Shown here: positions 1 to 9,498 of the stretch, piece by piece
Layout of the letters: every line of letters starts with the position of its first letter
Numbering within the stretch: the stretch's first letter is position 1
Assembly (NCBI GenBank): GCA_030696045.1
Contig: JAUYNO010000004.1
Span: forward strand, 1 to 64,000
DNA: 64,000 nucleotides
Reading direction: 5' to 3'
Source of the DNA: Stagnimonas sp.
GTDB taxonomy: Bacteria > Pseudomonadota > Gammaproteobacteria > Nevskiales > Nevskiaceae
The notes under the pieces: model-generated
The model's input: the letters and a program-made list of their open reading frames with translations, nothing else
What the model was told of the DNA's origin: nothing
Database searches by the model: none
Translations under genes and position numbers: made by a program

Positions 1-89
1 GCCCCAAAACAGCCTTCCGCCGCAGCGACCATTTGTATATCAGCACACCCTAGTATCGTTTCGGTACGGTCCACAACCAATCGGAGAGC

Positions 90-1037
90 GTGGTGCGGCG
101 CAGAAACCACTACGACGTCACCAACCGTGTCGAGATCGCCCGTCCCGATGCGGTAAGCAGCGCCGTTGGTGAACTGCTCACCGCGCTCTATCCCGGCACC
201 GACCTGGCGCCGGTGCAGTCCGCCTTCGAGGTGTTCCGCCAGCTCTACGCCGGCACCCTGCGCGGCTACGCCGGCTGCGACACCTGGTACCACGACGCCC
301 AGCACTCGCTGGACTGCGCGCTCGCCTTCACCCGTCTGCTGCAGGGGCATGAGCGCAGCGCCGGTGCCGACGAGCGCCTGGGCGCGCGCCGTGGCGTGCT
401 GGGCGTGATCGCGGCGCTGTTCCACGACGCCGGCTACATCCGCCGTGACGGCGACAGCGCCCGCAACGGCGCCGAGTTCACCTTTACCCACGTCATGCGC
501 AGCGCCGAATTCCTCGGCGACTTCCTGCCCCAGGCCGGCTTTGACCGCGAGACCGCGATGACTCGCCAGCTGGTGCACTTCACGGGCTACGAGCTGGCGC
601 TGGACGCCATCGACGTGCGCGACGACAAGGACCGCCGGCTCGGCTTCCTGCTCGGCACCGCCGATGTCATGGCGCAGACCGCCGACCGCTGCTATCTGGA
701 GAAATGCCGGGACTACCTGTTCCGTGAATTCACCTATTGCGGCATTGCCGGCCCGACCCGTCCGGGCGAGCCGGCCGCCACCTACCGGACGCCCGAGCAA
801 CTGCTGAAGGGCACGCCCGACTTCAACCGCAAGATGTGGGCGGAACGCCTGGACGGCTACTTCGGCGGCGTGCACCGCTACATGGGTGCGCACTTCCAGG
901 GCCCGGACCTGTACACCGAGAACATCCGCGAGCACCTGGCGCGGGTGCAGACCCTGGTCGAGCAGGACGCGCTCGATCAGCTGCGCCTGAAACCGCGCGC
1001 GATCCGTGCCGCCGAGATGCGCGAACTCGCGCTCTGA
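90..1037 (+). CDS. HD-domain metal-dependent phosphohydrolase-like protein
   Basis: A 315-residue soluble protein with the spaced His/Asp pattern of HD-superfamily phosphohydrolases: YHDAQH (H68, H72), FHDAGY (H112-D113), a further His at 134 and a late Asp at 192. The YHxxxH opening resembles the catalytic fold of cyclic-nucleotide phosphodiesterases more than that of the short HD nucleotidases. The substrate cannot be read from sequence, and no sensor domain is visible. The start is GTG at 90, chosen because GGAG lies just upstream; an in-frame ATG comes only much later. The gene stands alone on the plus strand and converges on the ExbD genes, with 25 bp between the stops. The HD fold is clear; a role in cyclic-nucleotide turnover is inference. 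Confidence 0.75.
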   Translation: MVRRRNHYDVTNRVEIARPDAVSSAVGELLTALYPGTDLAPVQSAFEVFRQLYAGTLRGYAGCDTWYHDAQHSLDCALAFTRLLQGHERSAGADERLGARRGVLGVIAALFHDAGYIRRDGDSARNGAEFTFTHVMRSAEFLGDFLPQAGFDRETAMTRQLVHFTGYELALDAIDVRDDKDRRLGFLLGTADVMAQTADRCYLEKCRDYLFREFTYCGIAGPTRPGEPAATYRTPEQLLKGTPDFNRKMWAERLDGYFGGVHRYMGAHFQGPDLYTENIREHLARVQTLVEQDALDQLRLKPRAIRAAEMRELAL

Positions 1038-1062
1038 GCCAGTGCCCGCTTGCGACGCCGCC

Positions 1063-1470
1063 TCACCCGGCGTCGCGGGCCCTGACCGTCAGCAGCCGCA
1101 ACTCGCCGACGCCGGCCTGGCGCAGCAAGCCCAGCAAGCGCATGACCCGGTCGGCGGCGGCCTCGGCCGGCGCCCGCACATCCACCGCCGCGCCGCGCCA
1201 GGCCAGGGCCTGGACCGCCAGTTCGGCTTCGGCGATCTCACGACCATCGGCCAGCAGCCGGCCGTCGGCGCGCAGCTCCAGCTGGCGCGGCGCCGCCTCG
1301 GCGGCATGGATATCGGCGCGGCTGCGCGGGCCCTGTTCGTCCGCCGGCAGGCCGCCCACGCGGCCGACGAACAGAAAGAAAACCATCAGCAGGAAAACGA
1401 TGTTGATGAGCGGCAACAGGGCATCGTCGAGGCTGCGGAGCCGGCGCCGACGGGCGGAGCTGAGCTTCAT
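1063..1470 (-). CDS. ExbD/TolR-family protein lacking the transmembrane aspartate
   Basis: A 135-residue ExbD/TolR-type protein with a short basic N-terminus, one transmembrane helix (about residues 17-36) and a periplasmic domain. In ExbD and TolR the helix carries an essential proton-coupling Asp in a P-[LF]-[LI]-D motif. Here the motif reads PLINIVF, with Asn at 23. The gene overlaps the preceding exbD by four bases (ATGA), so the two are probably translationally coupled and their products may assemble around one ExbB/TolQ channel. It is the last gene of the minus-strand run. No tonB, tolA or tolB lies nearby, so the energised partner is unknown. The family call is firm; the consequence of the Asn is inference. 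Confidence 0.85.
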   Translation of the reverse strand: MKLSSARRRRLRSLDDALLPLINIVFLLMVFFLFVGRVGGLPADEQGPRSRADIHAAEAAPRQLELRADGRLLADGREIAEAELAVQALAWRGAAVDVRAPAEAAADRVMRLLGLLRQAGVGELRLLTVRARDAG

Positions 1471-1856
1471 GGTGCGCCGGCGGCAAGCTGACTGCGGATG
1501 CCCTCCGCCTGCAGCTGCTCCCAGACCGCGATCAGGACCTGCAGCGAAACCCCGGGCGCGGGCGCCAGGCTCAGCTCGCTACCGGCGGGCAGCGCCTTGA
1601 GCAGCGGCAACAGCTCGGGCAGCGGTCCGGTCTCGCCGCCGTAGCGCAGCAGACCGCCATCGAGCACCTGTGCCTGCACCGACCGCTCGCTGCCGCCCGC
1701 GCCGGCACGCCCGGCCGGCGCCAGCTCCAGCCGGGTGCGCCCGACCTCGACATAGCGGGTGACCAGCATGAAGAAGAACAGCAGCACCAGCATCACGTCG
1801 ATCAGCGGAATCAGCGAGATCCGTGCGCGGGGGCGGCGGGCGGGGCCCAGACGCAT
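1467..1856 (-). CDS. exbD: ExbD/TolR-family biopolymer transport protein
   Basis: A 129-residue protein with basic residues 1-12, one transmembrane helix (about 14-33) beginning SLIPLIDVMLV, and a periplasmic domain. Asp20 matches the conserved proton-coupling Asp of ExbD/TolR. It sits nine bases downstream of the exbB-like gene and overlaps the second exbD by four bases, forming an exbB-exbD-exbD operon. The ATG at 1856 was chosen because it gives the normal short cytoplasmic tail; the frame stays open further upstream, but that stretch overlaps the exbB gene. It is probably an inner-membrane stator component that uses proton-motive force to act on an envelope partner not encoded here. Confidence 0.9.
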   Translation of the reverse strand: MRLGPARRPRARISLIPLIDVMLVLLFFFMLVTRYVEVGRTRLELAPAGRAGAGGSERSVQAQVLDGGLLRYGGETGPLPELLPLLKALPAGSELSLAPAPGVSLQVLIAVWEQLQAEGIRSQLAAGAP

Positions 1857-1864
1857 GGGCGGGC

Positions 1865-2563
1865 CTATTGGCTGCCGCGGCCGAACAGCGTTTCCAGCGG
1901 CGTCGGCTCGGCGGCGCCAGGGATGGCCACCGGCGGCGTGAACAAGCGGGTCAGCGCCGATTCGAGATCGGTCTGCAAGCGCTCCACCACCCGCTCGAAG
2001 CCGTGCAAAGCGGCAATGCAGGGGATCGCGATCACCAGGCCGGCGGCGGTGGTCAGCAGCGCCTCCCAGATGCCGCCGGAGAGCTGCGCCGGCGACACCC
2101 GGTCTCCGGCCAGCGACAGCGCCTGGAACGCCGAGATCATGCCCAGCACGGTGCCGAGCAGGCCGGTCAGCGGCGCCAGCTGGCTGATGACCTCGATCGG
2201 CCGCAGCAGGCCGCGGGCCTCCTCCAGCCGCTCGTTGGCGTAGACGCGGGCGAACTCCTGCGCCTCTTCCCGGGTGAGATTGGTGTCGCCGTAAGCGGCA
2301 ACCGCGACCGTCAGGCTCTGCGCCATCGGCCCGCGATGCTCCTGCAGGATGGTCAGCGCGTCCTCCGGCAGGCCCCGGTGGAACAGCATCAGCGCGCGAC
2401 CGACGTAGGAGCGGTCGCGGATGTCGAGATCCCAGAACTCCCAGGCCTTGACGATGATCAGGGCCACCGCCAGCAGCGACAGCAGCAGCAGCAGGTAGGA
2501 GGCGGGCGCGCCCAGTTGGAGCAGGGCCAGGGCCTGGTCGGGCAGCGAATCTTTGGCGGTCAT
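1865..2563 (-). CDS. exbB: MotA/TolQ/ExbB proton-channel family protein
   Basis: A 232-residue inner-membrane protein with three hydrophobic segments (about 20-42, 120-140 and 155-180) in the TolQ/ExbB arrangement and a long cytoplasmic loop between the first two. The central stretch rich in Gly, Leu and Thr (LAPLTGLLGTVLGMI) is the family signature around the channel-lining helices. Length fits ExbB/TolQ (about 230 residues). It heads a tight operon with two different ExbD-type genes. The closest pathway, TonB energisation or Tol-Pal function, cannot be decided because no TonB, TolA or Pal gene is in view. Confidence 0.92.
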   Translation of the reverse strand: MTAKDSLPDQALALLQLGAPASYLLLLLSLLAVALIIVKAWEFWDLDIRDRSYVGRALMLFHRGLPEDALTILQEHRGPMAQSLTVAVAAYGDTNLTREEAQEFARVYANERLEEARGLLRPIEVISQLAPLTGLLGTVLGMISAFQALSLAGDRVSPAQLSGGIWEALLTTAAGLVIAIPCIAALHGFERVVERLQTDLESALTRLFTPPVAIPGAAEPTPLETLFGRGSQ

Positions 2564-2619
2564 GGCAAACGCGGTCGCGGGCTGATGCCGCGATCATACG
2601 TGCAGAGCCGGCGCGCTCC

Positions 2620-4595
<1,976 letters not shown>

Positions 4596-4605
4596 TTACG
4601 CGCCC

Positions 4606-5130
4606 TCAGCGGCCGCGACGGCGCTTGCGCGGCCCCGCATCCAGGCTGGGCCGCCCGAAACGCTCCAACAGCGGCGCGATCACCGCCGGCGGCACCAGCT
4701 TCTCCACCGGCGCGCCCAGGCCGGCCAGCTCGCGCACCAGGCTCGACGACAGGTGCGCGTACAGCGGGCTGGGGGTGAGCATCACCGTGTCCAGCTTCGG
4801 GTAGAGGTCGCGGTTCATCACCGCCATCTGCTTCTCGTAATCGACATCAACGCCGTTGCGCACGCCGCGTACCAGCACGGTGACGCCGTGCTCGCGGCAG
4901 AAGTCCACCACCAGGCCGCTGAAGCCGATGACCTCGACGTTCTTGAGGTCGGAGGCCGCCTCCCGGATCAGCGCGCAGCGCTCCTCCAGCGTGAACTTGG
5001 GGTTCTTGGCAATGTTGGAGCCGACCGCGACGATCAGCTTCGGAAACATCCGCGCCGCGCGGTGGATGATGTCGTCGTGGCCGAGCGTGACGGGGTCGAA
5101 GGTGCCGGAGTAGGCCGCGACGATGCTCAT
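4606..5130 (-). CDS. coaD: Phosphopantetheine adenylyltransferase
   Basis: A 174-residue enzyme of coenzyme A synthesis that transfers AMP from ATP to 4'-phosphopantetheine. The nucleotidyltransferase motif GTFDPVTLGH is at 9-18, and the C-terminal substrate/ATP motif appears as HLSSSLVRE (about 126-134), equivalent to the usual ISSTxVR. Length is slightly above the usual 160 because of a basic C-terminal tail (RKRRRGR). The ATG at 5130 starts the canonical MSIVAAYSGTFDP; the frame is open upstream but overlaps rsmD. The start overlaps the rsmD stop by four bases, the classic rsmD-coaD pair. Confidence 0.97.
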   Translation of the reverse strand: MSIVAAYSGTFDPVTLGHDDIIHRAARMFPKLIVAVGSNIAKNPKFTLEERCALIREAASDLKNVEVIGFSGLVVDFCREHGVTVLVRGVRNGVDVDYEKQMAVMNRDLYPKLDTVMLTPSPLYAHLSSSLVRELAGLGAPVEKLVPPAVIAPLLERFGRPSLDAGPRKRRRGR

Positions 5131-5693
5131 GGTGAGGGCGCTTCCCAGGTGGCGAGGCCGTAGCTTACCTGACCGGCCTGCTTCTCCTTGAGCCAGCGGA
5201 AACCCGGCGGCAGCGCGGGCGCCGGGCCGCTCCATTCCAGGAATACGCGGTTGGCCGGCTTCAGGTGCGGCGCCATGTGCAACAGCACCGGTGCCAGCAG
5301 GCCGGCACGGAACGGCGGGTCGAGGAAAACCATGTCATAGCGTCCGGCCTTCGGCAGCCAGCGCAGGGCGTCGGCCTGGACCAGCTCGGCGCGCGCGGCG
5401 GCGCCCAGCTTGTCGATGGCGCTGCGCAGGTCGGCGATCTGCTGGCCGCCGTGGTCGACGAAGGTGCAGGACTTCGCACCGCGCGACAGCGCCTCCAGCC
5501 CCAGCCCGCCGGCGCCGGCGAACAGATCCAGGCACTCGGCGCCGGTGATCAGGGGGCTGAGCCAGTCGAACAGGGTCTGACGGACGCGATCCGGTGTCGC
5601 CCGCAGGCCGATGGCGGGATCGGCATCGAACTCGATCCGCCGCGAGCGCCACTCGCCACCGATGATGCGCAGGGTGCCCAGGCCGCGCTTCAT
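5127..5693 (-). CDS. rsmD: 16S rRNA (guanine-N2)-methyltransferase RsmD
   Basis: A 188-residue SAM-dependent methyltransferase that modifies G966 (E. coli numbering) of 16S rRNA. The opening LRIIGGEWRSR and the following RATPDRVRQTLFDWL segment are characteristic. The SAM-binding motif DLFAGAGGLGLEAL and the catalytic DPPF motif follow. The ATG at 5693 was chosen because it gives the standard N-terminus and overlaps the stop of the GFA gene by four bases. It is translationally coupled to coaD downstream. Function rests on well-established family knowledge. Confidence 0.95.
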   Translation of the reverse strand: MKRGLGTLRIIGGEWRSRRIEFDADPAIGLRATPDRVRQTLFDWLSPLITGAECLDLFAGAGGLGLEALSRGAKSCTFVDHGGQQIADLRSAIDKLGAAARAELVQADALRWLPKAGRYDMVFLDPPFRAGLLAPVLLHMAPHLKPANRVFLEWSGPAPALPPGFRWLKEKQAGQVSYGLATWEAPSP

Positions 5694-6088
5694 TCGGCGC
5701 TCAGATGCGCGACGGCGGCCGTGCTCTCGGCGCGGCGAGTGTCGTCGAACAGTTCCAGTTCGATGCCAGTGACCGTGCCGGCATCCAGGCAACGGGCATT
5801 GACGCTGTAGCCATCCGGGTGCGAGCGCGGCACGTAGAAGCTCTTGACGCCGCAGCGCTTGCAGAAGCGGTGTTTCGCGGTGCCCGTATTGAAGGTGTAC
5901 TCGCTCAGGAACTCGGCGCCCTGCGTCAGCCGGAAGCGCGAGGCGGGGACGATCAGGTGCTGGAAGGCCGTCATCCGGCACATCGAGCAGTTGCAGTCGA
6001 GCAGCTTCAGATGCGCCGGCGCATCGACCTCGAAGCGCACGGCACCACAGTGACAGCCGCCGCGGTGGGTTACGAAAGGTTCAGCCAT
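5690..6088 (-). CDS. GFA-family (glutathione-dependent formaldehyde-activating-like) protein
   Basis: A 132-residue zinc-binding GFA/CENP-V-type protein. The Cys ligands are visible: GGCHCGAVRFE, CNCSMCR and the late FCKRCG. The family name comes from Gfa, but most members have no proven formaldehyde activity, so no reaction is assigned. The ATG at 6088 gives the usual short lead before GGCHCG; a longer in-frame start at 6154 would overlap the small membrane-protein gene upstream. The gene sits four bases after that gene's stop and overlaps rsmD by four bases, so it belongs to the same transcript. Confidence 0.88.
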   Translation of the reverse strand: MAEPFVTHRGGCHCGAVRFEVDAPAHLKLLDCNCSMCRMTAFQHLIVPASRFRLTQGAEFLSEYTFNTGTAKHRFCKRCGVKSFYVPRSHPDGYSVNARCLDAGTVTGIELELFDDTRRAESTAAVAHLSAE

Positions 6089-6092
6089 GTTC

Positions 6093-6245
6093 TTATTGTT
6101 TGACCGGTCTCGATTCGCCATCCCGCAGTCGCCGCCAGAAGCTGTCCATGGCAATCAGCAGCAGCAACAGTGCCAGGAACCGCCACGGAGGGGTAAACGC
6201 AAGCGGCGGGCCACCGCCGACCGGCAGGGTGTCGAGTGATGGCAT
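6093..6245 (-). CDS. Small single-span membrane protein (50 aa), hypothetical
   Basis: A 50-residue open frame from an ATG at 6245 to a TAA at 6093. It begins MPSLDTLPVGGGPP and has one strongly hydrophobic helix (WRFLALLLLLIAM, about 21-33) followed by a basic, amphipathic tail (FWRRLRDGESRPVK). It fits exactly between its neighbours: three bases after the stop of the SRPBCC gene and four bases before the GFA start. This fit, the single clean helix and the positive tail (N-out, C-in by the positive-inside rule) support a real gene. No clear Shine-Dalgarno is seen, which suggests coupling to upstream translation. I do not recognise a family. Confidence 0.55.
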   Translation of the reverse strand: MPSLDTLPVGGGPPLAFTPPWRFLALLLLLIAMDSFWRRLRDGESRPVKQ

Positions 6246-6248
6246 GCG

Positions 6249-6707
6249 CTACAGCAGGCCGAAGCGAGCCCGGAGCCGGCGATGCCGGTGGCGGAACAAG
6301 GCGCCGACGATCAGCCGCACCACCGGCGCCATGAAGGGCAGGCGCGGCTGCACCTCCAGCTCGTCGCTCACGCGGGCGCCCCCTTCGACCGCTTCGATGC
6401 GGCGCCGATGGACCCAGAGCTTCTGCAGCCCGGAGGTCGAACGCTCGTCGAAACCGACACCCGGATACAGCCGCTCCAGCCGCAGTGCGTGCCGGTCGAA
6501 GGGCAGCACGCCGAAGGCGCACAACCAGGACCGGAACAGCACCTGGCCGAGCGGAACGGCCTGTCCATCCAGCGCGGCGCGGTCGGCGGGATAGCTCATC
6601 CGCACCCAGGGACCGAGTTCGGCGTTGACGCCGGCCATGGTCGAGGCCTGTGCCCAGATCAGGTCGGGCGCGGCTGCCAGCCGGCTCTCGAAGCGCAGGC
6701 GGATCAT
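6249..6707 (-). CDS. SRPBCC/START-like ligand-binding protein, hypothetical
   Basis: A 152-residue protein that opens like SRPBCC-fold (polyketide-cyclase-like) proteins: MIRLRFESRLAAAPDLIWAQ. It then has alternating hydrophobic strands and a long C-terminal amphipathic helix ending in an Arg/His-rich tail (FRHRHRRLRARF). SRPBCC proteins bind hydrophobic ligands in a helix-grip cavity; neither ligand nor catalysis can be predicted here. It lies 12 bases after tldD and directly precedes the small membrane protein, so the two may work together. The fold assignment rests on the N-terminal pattern and overall length only. Confidence 0.65.
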   Translation of the reverse strand: MIRLRFESRLAAAPDLIWAQASTMAGVNAELGPWVRMSYPADRAALDGQAVPLGQVLFRSWLCAFGVLPFDRHALRLERLYPGVGFDERSTSGLQKLWVHRRRIEAVEGGARVSDELEVQPRLPFMAPVVRLIVGALFRHRHRRLRARFGLL

Positions 6708-6719
6708 GTTGCCGCCAGT

Positions 6720-8162
6720 TCAGCCCTGCACGCCGCCGATGGTCATGCCATCGAGCTTGAGCGTGGGCTGGCCGACGCCGACCGGCACGCTCTGGCCGTC
6801 CTTGCCGCAGACGCCAACGCCACGGTCCAGCGCCAGGTCGGTGCCGACCATGCTGACCTTCTTCAGCGACTCGGGACCGTTGCCGATCAGGGTCGCGCCC
6901 TTCACCGGGCGGGTGATCTTGCCGTCCTCGATCAGGTAGGCCTCGCTGGCGCTGAAGGTGAAGTTACCGCTGGTGATGTCGACCTGGCCGCCGCCGAAGT
7001 TGACCGCGTACAGGCCCTTCTTCACCGAGCGGATGATCTCTTCCGGGTCGTGCGGGCCGGCGCGCATATAGGTGTTGGTCATGCGCGGCATCGGCAGGTG
7101 GGCGAAGGATTCGCGGCGGCCGTTGCCGGTCGGTGCGACACCCATCAGGCGCGCATTCATTCGGTCCTGGATATAGCCGGTGAGCACGCCGTTCTCGATC
7201 AGGGTCGTGCAATGGGTCTGCTCGCCCTCGTCGTCGATGGACAGCGAGCCCCGGCGGTGCGGCAGGGTGCCGTCATCGACCACGGTCACCAGCGGGCTGA
7301 CGATGGTCTGGCCCATGCGGCCGGCGAACAGCGAGGTGCCCTTGCGGTTGAAGTCGCCTTCCAGGGTGTGGCCGACCGCCTCGTGCAACAACACCCCAGG
7401 CCAGCCAGGACCAAGCACCACCGGCAGGGTGCCGGCCGGCGCGGGGATGGCATCGAGCAGCACCAGGGCCTGGCGCACGGCTTCCTGGGCATGCTCTTCC
7501 GGCTGCTGCTCGCCGAAGAAATGTGCGTAGGCACCGCGACCGCCGCCGCCGCTGCCGGCCTGCTCGCGGCGGCCGTCGCGCTCGACCACCACCGAAACGT
7601 TCAGGCGCACCAGGGGACGCACGTCGGCGGCGCGATGGCCGTCGGCGCGCTGCACGAAGATGATTTCGTGCTGGGCGGCGAGCGAGACCATCACCTGGCT
7701 CACCAGCGGGCTGGCGGCGCGCGCGGCGGCGTCGGCGCGGCGCATCAGGTCCAGCTTGCGCACCGAGTCCCAAGCCGCGATCGGGTCGACCGCCGCGTAG
7801 AGCGCGGTCACCGGCTGCTGGCTCAGGCGGCCGACCTGGCCCTCGCCACCGCTGCGGACGATGCCGCGCGCGGCTTCCGCCGCGTCGGCGAGTGCCGCCA
7901 ACGACAGATCGTCGGAATAGGCGAAACCGGTCTTCTCGCCCGCCACGGTGCGCAGGCCGGCGCCGCGTTCGACGTGGTGGCTGCCGCTCTTGACGATGCC
8001 GTCCTCCAGGAACCAGCTCTCGGTGACCGCGTGCTGGAAGTAGATGTCGGCGTCATCGGCGCCGGTCGGCAGCAGGCGGGCGATCAGCCGCGACAGGCCG
8101 GCGTCATCGACGCCGGCGGGCTCCAGCAGAGTGGCGCGGGCGAGATCGAGGGCGTTGGTCAT
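6720..8162 (-). CDS. tldD: Metalloprotease TldD
   Basis: A 480-residue TldD protein, the partner of TldE/PmbA in a heterodimeric zinc protease that degrades unfolded peptides and matures some peptide antibiotics. The active-site helix LLHEAVGHTLEGD carries the HExxxH zinc motif (about residue 260). The C-terminal GVCGKDGQSVPVGVGQPT segment with its Cys is the family's other conserved block. Length matches E. coli TldD (481). It continues the gammaproteobacterial order maf-rng-yhdP-nitrilase-tldD, here interrupted by a VOC gene and a palindromic repeat. No pmbA is present in the window. Confidence 0.97.
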   Translation of the reverse strand: MTNALDLARATLLEPAGVDDAGLSRLIARLLPTGADDADIYFQHAVTESWFLEDGIVKSGSHHVERGAGLRTVAGEKTGFAYSDDLSLAALADAAEAARGIVRSGGEGQVGRLSQQPVTALYAAVDPIAAWDSVRKLDLMRRADAAARAASPLVSQVMVSLAAQHEIIFVQRADGHRAADVRPLVRLNVSVVVERDGRREQAGSGGGGRGAYAHFFGEQQPEEHAQEAVRQALVLLDAIPAPAGTLPVVLGPGWPGVLLHEAVGHTLEGDFNRKGTSLFAGRMGQTIVSPLVTVVDDGTLPHRRGSLSIDDEGEQTHCTTLIENGVLTGYIQDRMNARLMGVAPTGNGRRESFAHLPMPRMTNTYMRAGPHDPEEIIRSVKKGLYAVNFGGGQVDITSGNFTFSASEAYLIEDGKITRPVKGATLIGNGPESLKKVSMVGTDLALDRGVGVCGKDGQSVPVGVGQPTLKLDGMTIGGVQG

Positions 8163-8208
8163 GGTGCAGCCAAGGTGGGGACGCCGCGATTGTCCCGCAA
8201 TACGCGCT

Positions 8209-8574
8209 TCAGCGGACGGCGGCCGGATCGAAGTGCGGGTTCTGGATCAGATGCAGGGCGTTGCCGAAGGGGTCGAGCACCGAGCCGACGCGGATGCCGC
8301 CGCCGACCTCGGTCACCGGCTGGCCGGGTTTTGCGCCCAGGCCGAGCAGGCGCGCGACTTCGGCCTCGATATCGGCCACGCCCCAATACGGCTGGGGGCC
8401 TTGCTGCCCGGGCTCGCCATCCGGAATCAGCCCCAGCTCGAAGCCGCCGATGGCGAAGCCGACATAGAAGGGCTCGTCGAAGTAGGGCGGGGTCTCAAAG
8501 GCTTGCGCGTACCAGGCTTTGCCGGCAGCGAGATCGGGGGTGGGGACGATGGCGGTGCGCAGGCCGAGGATCAT
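8209..8574 (-). CDS. VOC (glyoxalase/bleomycin-resistance-fold) protein
   Basis: A 121-residue single VOC module: an opening beta strand (LRTAIVPTPDLAAGKAWY), a central YWGVADIEAEVARL segment, and the closing VLDPFGNALHLIQNP typical of the last strand. VOC proteins bind a metal and act as glyoxalases, dioxygenases or resistance binding proteins; this one is too generic to assign. It lies between the nitrilase and tldD in an otherwise conserved gene order, so it is probably a local insertion. The 26-bp palindrome at 8,621-8,686 lies directly upstream. Confidence 0.85.
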   Translation of the reverse strand: MILGLRTAIVPTPDLAAGKAWYAQAFETPPYFDEPFYVGFAIGGFELGLIPDGEPGQQGPQPYWGVADIEAEVARLLGLGAKPGQPVTEVGGGIRVGSVLDPFGNALHLIQNPHFDPAAVR

Positions 8575-8620
8575 GGGGCTCTCCCTCTACAGCGAGGTTG
8601 GTTCAAATTTAACGACTACT

Positions 8621-8686
8621 GCCGTAGGGCGCATTTCATGCGCCGGCCCGTTTCAGTAGCCCGGCGCATGAAATGCGCCCTACGGC
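8621..8686. repeat. Perfect 26-bp inverted repeat (REP-like palindrome)
   Basis: Bases 8621-8646 and 8661-8686 are exact reverse complements with a 14-base loop. The arms contain GTAGGGCGCATTTCATGCGC and its complement. It lies in the 117-bp gap between the VOC gene and the nitrilase gene, and its right arm ends five bases before the nitrilase stop (read on the minus strand). The form resembles intergenic REP/BIME palindromes. It has no T tract, so it is not a classical terminator, though it could stabilise the nitrilase mRNA 3' end. Confidence 0.9.
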
Positions 8687-8691
8687 GAGCG

Positions 8692-9498
8692 CTACAGCCG
8701 CCGATGCGCCAGCGCCGGAAATCGCGCACGCACGGCAGCAAGATGTCCGGGATCGATCTCGGCCAGTGCATAGCCGGGCTCGTCGGCGACGACCTCCGCC
8801 AGCGTCTCACCCCAGGGATCGAGGATCAGCGAGTGGCCGTAGGTGCTGCGTCCGCCGGGATGGGTGCCACATTGCCCCGGCGCCAACACATAGCAGAGGT
8901 TCTCGACCGCACGCGCCTTGAGCAGCGTATGCCAATGCACGGCGCCGGTCCTGGCGGTGAAAGCGGCGGGCACGCTCAGCAGGCTGCAGCCATCGCCCGC
9001 CAGCGCTCGATAAAGCTCGGGAAAGCGGACGTCGTAGCAGACCGACAGACCCAGGCGACCCAGCGGCGTATCGACCGCCACCGGCTGCATCGCGCCGGGC
9101 GCGATGCTGTTGGACTCGCGGTAGACCTCACCGTTGCCGACATCGACGTCGAACAGATGGATCTTGTCGTAACGCGCGGCGCGCGCGCCGTCGGCGGCGT
9201 AGACGGAACAGGCGGCGTAGACACGGCCATCCGGAGCAGTGATCGGCAGGGTGCCGGCGACGATCCACAGCTTCAGCCTTGCGGCGGTCGCTGCCAGCCA
9301 GTCCTGGATAGTCCCCGCGCCGTCGGCCTCGGCATGCGCCAGCTTGTCGCGCTCCTTGGCGCCCATGAAGGCGAAGTTCTCCGGCAGCGCCGCCAGCACC
9401 GCGCCGGCGCCCGCCGCACGCTCCAGCAGGCCCCGCGCCTGGGCGAGATTGGCGCTGACATCGGCGCCGCTGTTCATCTGGATCACCGCTGCCTTCAT
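8692..9498 (-). CDS. Carbon-nitrogen hydrolase (Nit/omega-amidase type)
   Basis: A 268-residue nitrilase-superfamily amidase. The catalytic triad is visible: Glu40 (LPENF), Lys112 (YDKIHLFDVDV) and Cys154 (SVCYDVRFPELY). The YDKIHLFDVD and CYDVRFPEL blocks resemble the Nit1/deaminated-glutathione amidase branch, which repairs a side product of glutathione metabolism. This fits a ggt gene in the same region, but activity toward that substrate is inferred. The ATG overlaps the end of yhdP by four bases (ATGA). A nitrilase between yhdP and tldD is common in gammaproteobacteria. Confidence 0.92.
   Translation of the reverse strand: MKAAVIQMNSGADVSANLAQARGLLERAAGAGAVLAALPENFAFMGAKERDKLAHAEADGAGTIQDWLAATAARLKLWIVAGTLPITAPDGRVYAACSVYAADGARAARYDKIHLFDVDVGNGEVYRESNSIAPGAMQPVAVDTPLGRLGLSVCYDVRFPELYRALAGDGCSLLSVPAAFTARTGAVHWHTLLKARAVENLCYVLAPGQCGTHPGGRSTYGHSLILDPWGETLAEVVADEPGYALAEIDPGHLAAVRARFPALAHRRL

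Noticed and set aside
33-56. A -35/-10 pair (TTGTAT, TAGTAT) before the HD gene
   Set aside because: The spacer is only 12 bases, too short for a sigma-70 promoter.
6282-8612. A 776-codon plus-strand frame opposite tldD and its neighbours
   Set aside because: It shows no family motifs and spans several real minus-strand genes.
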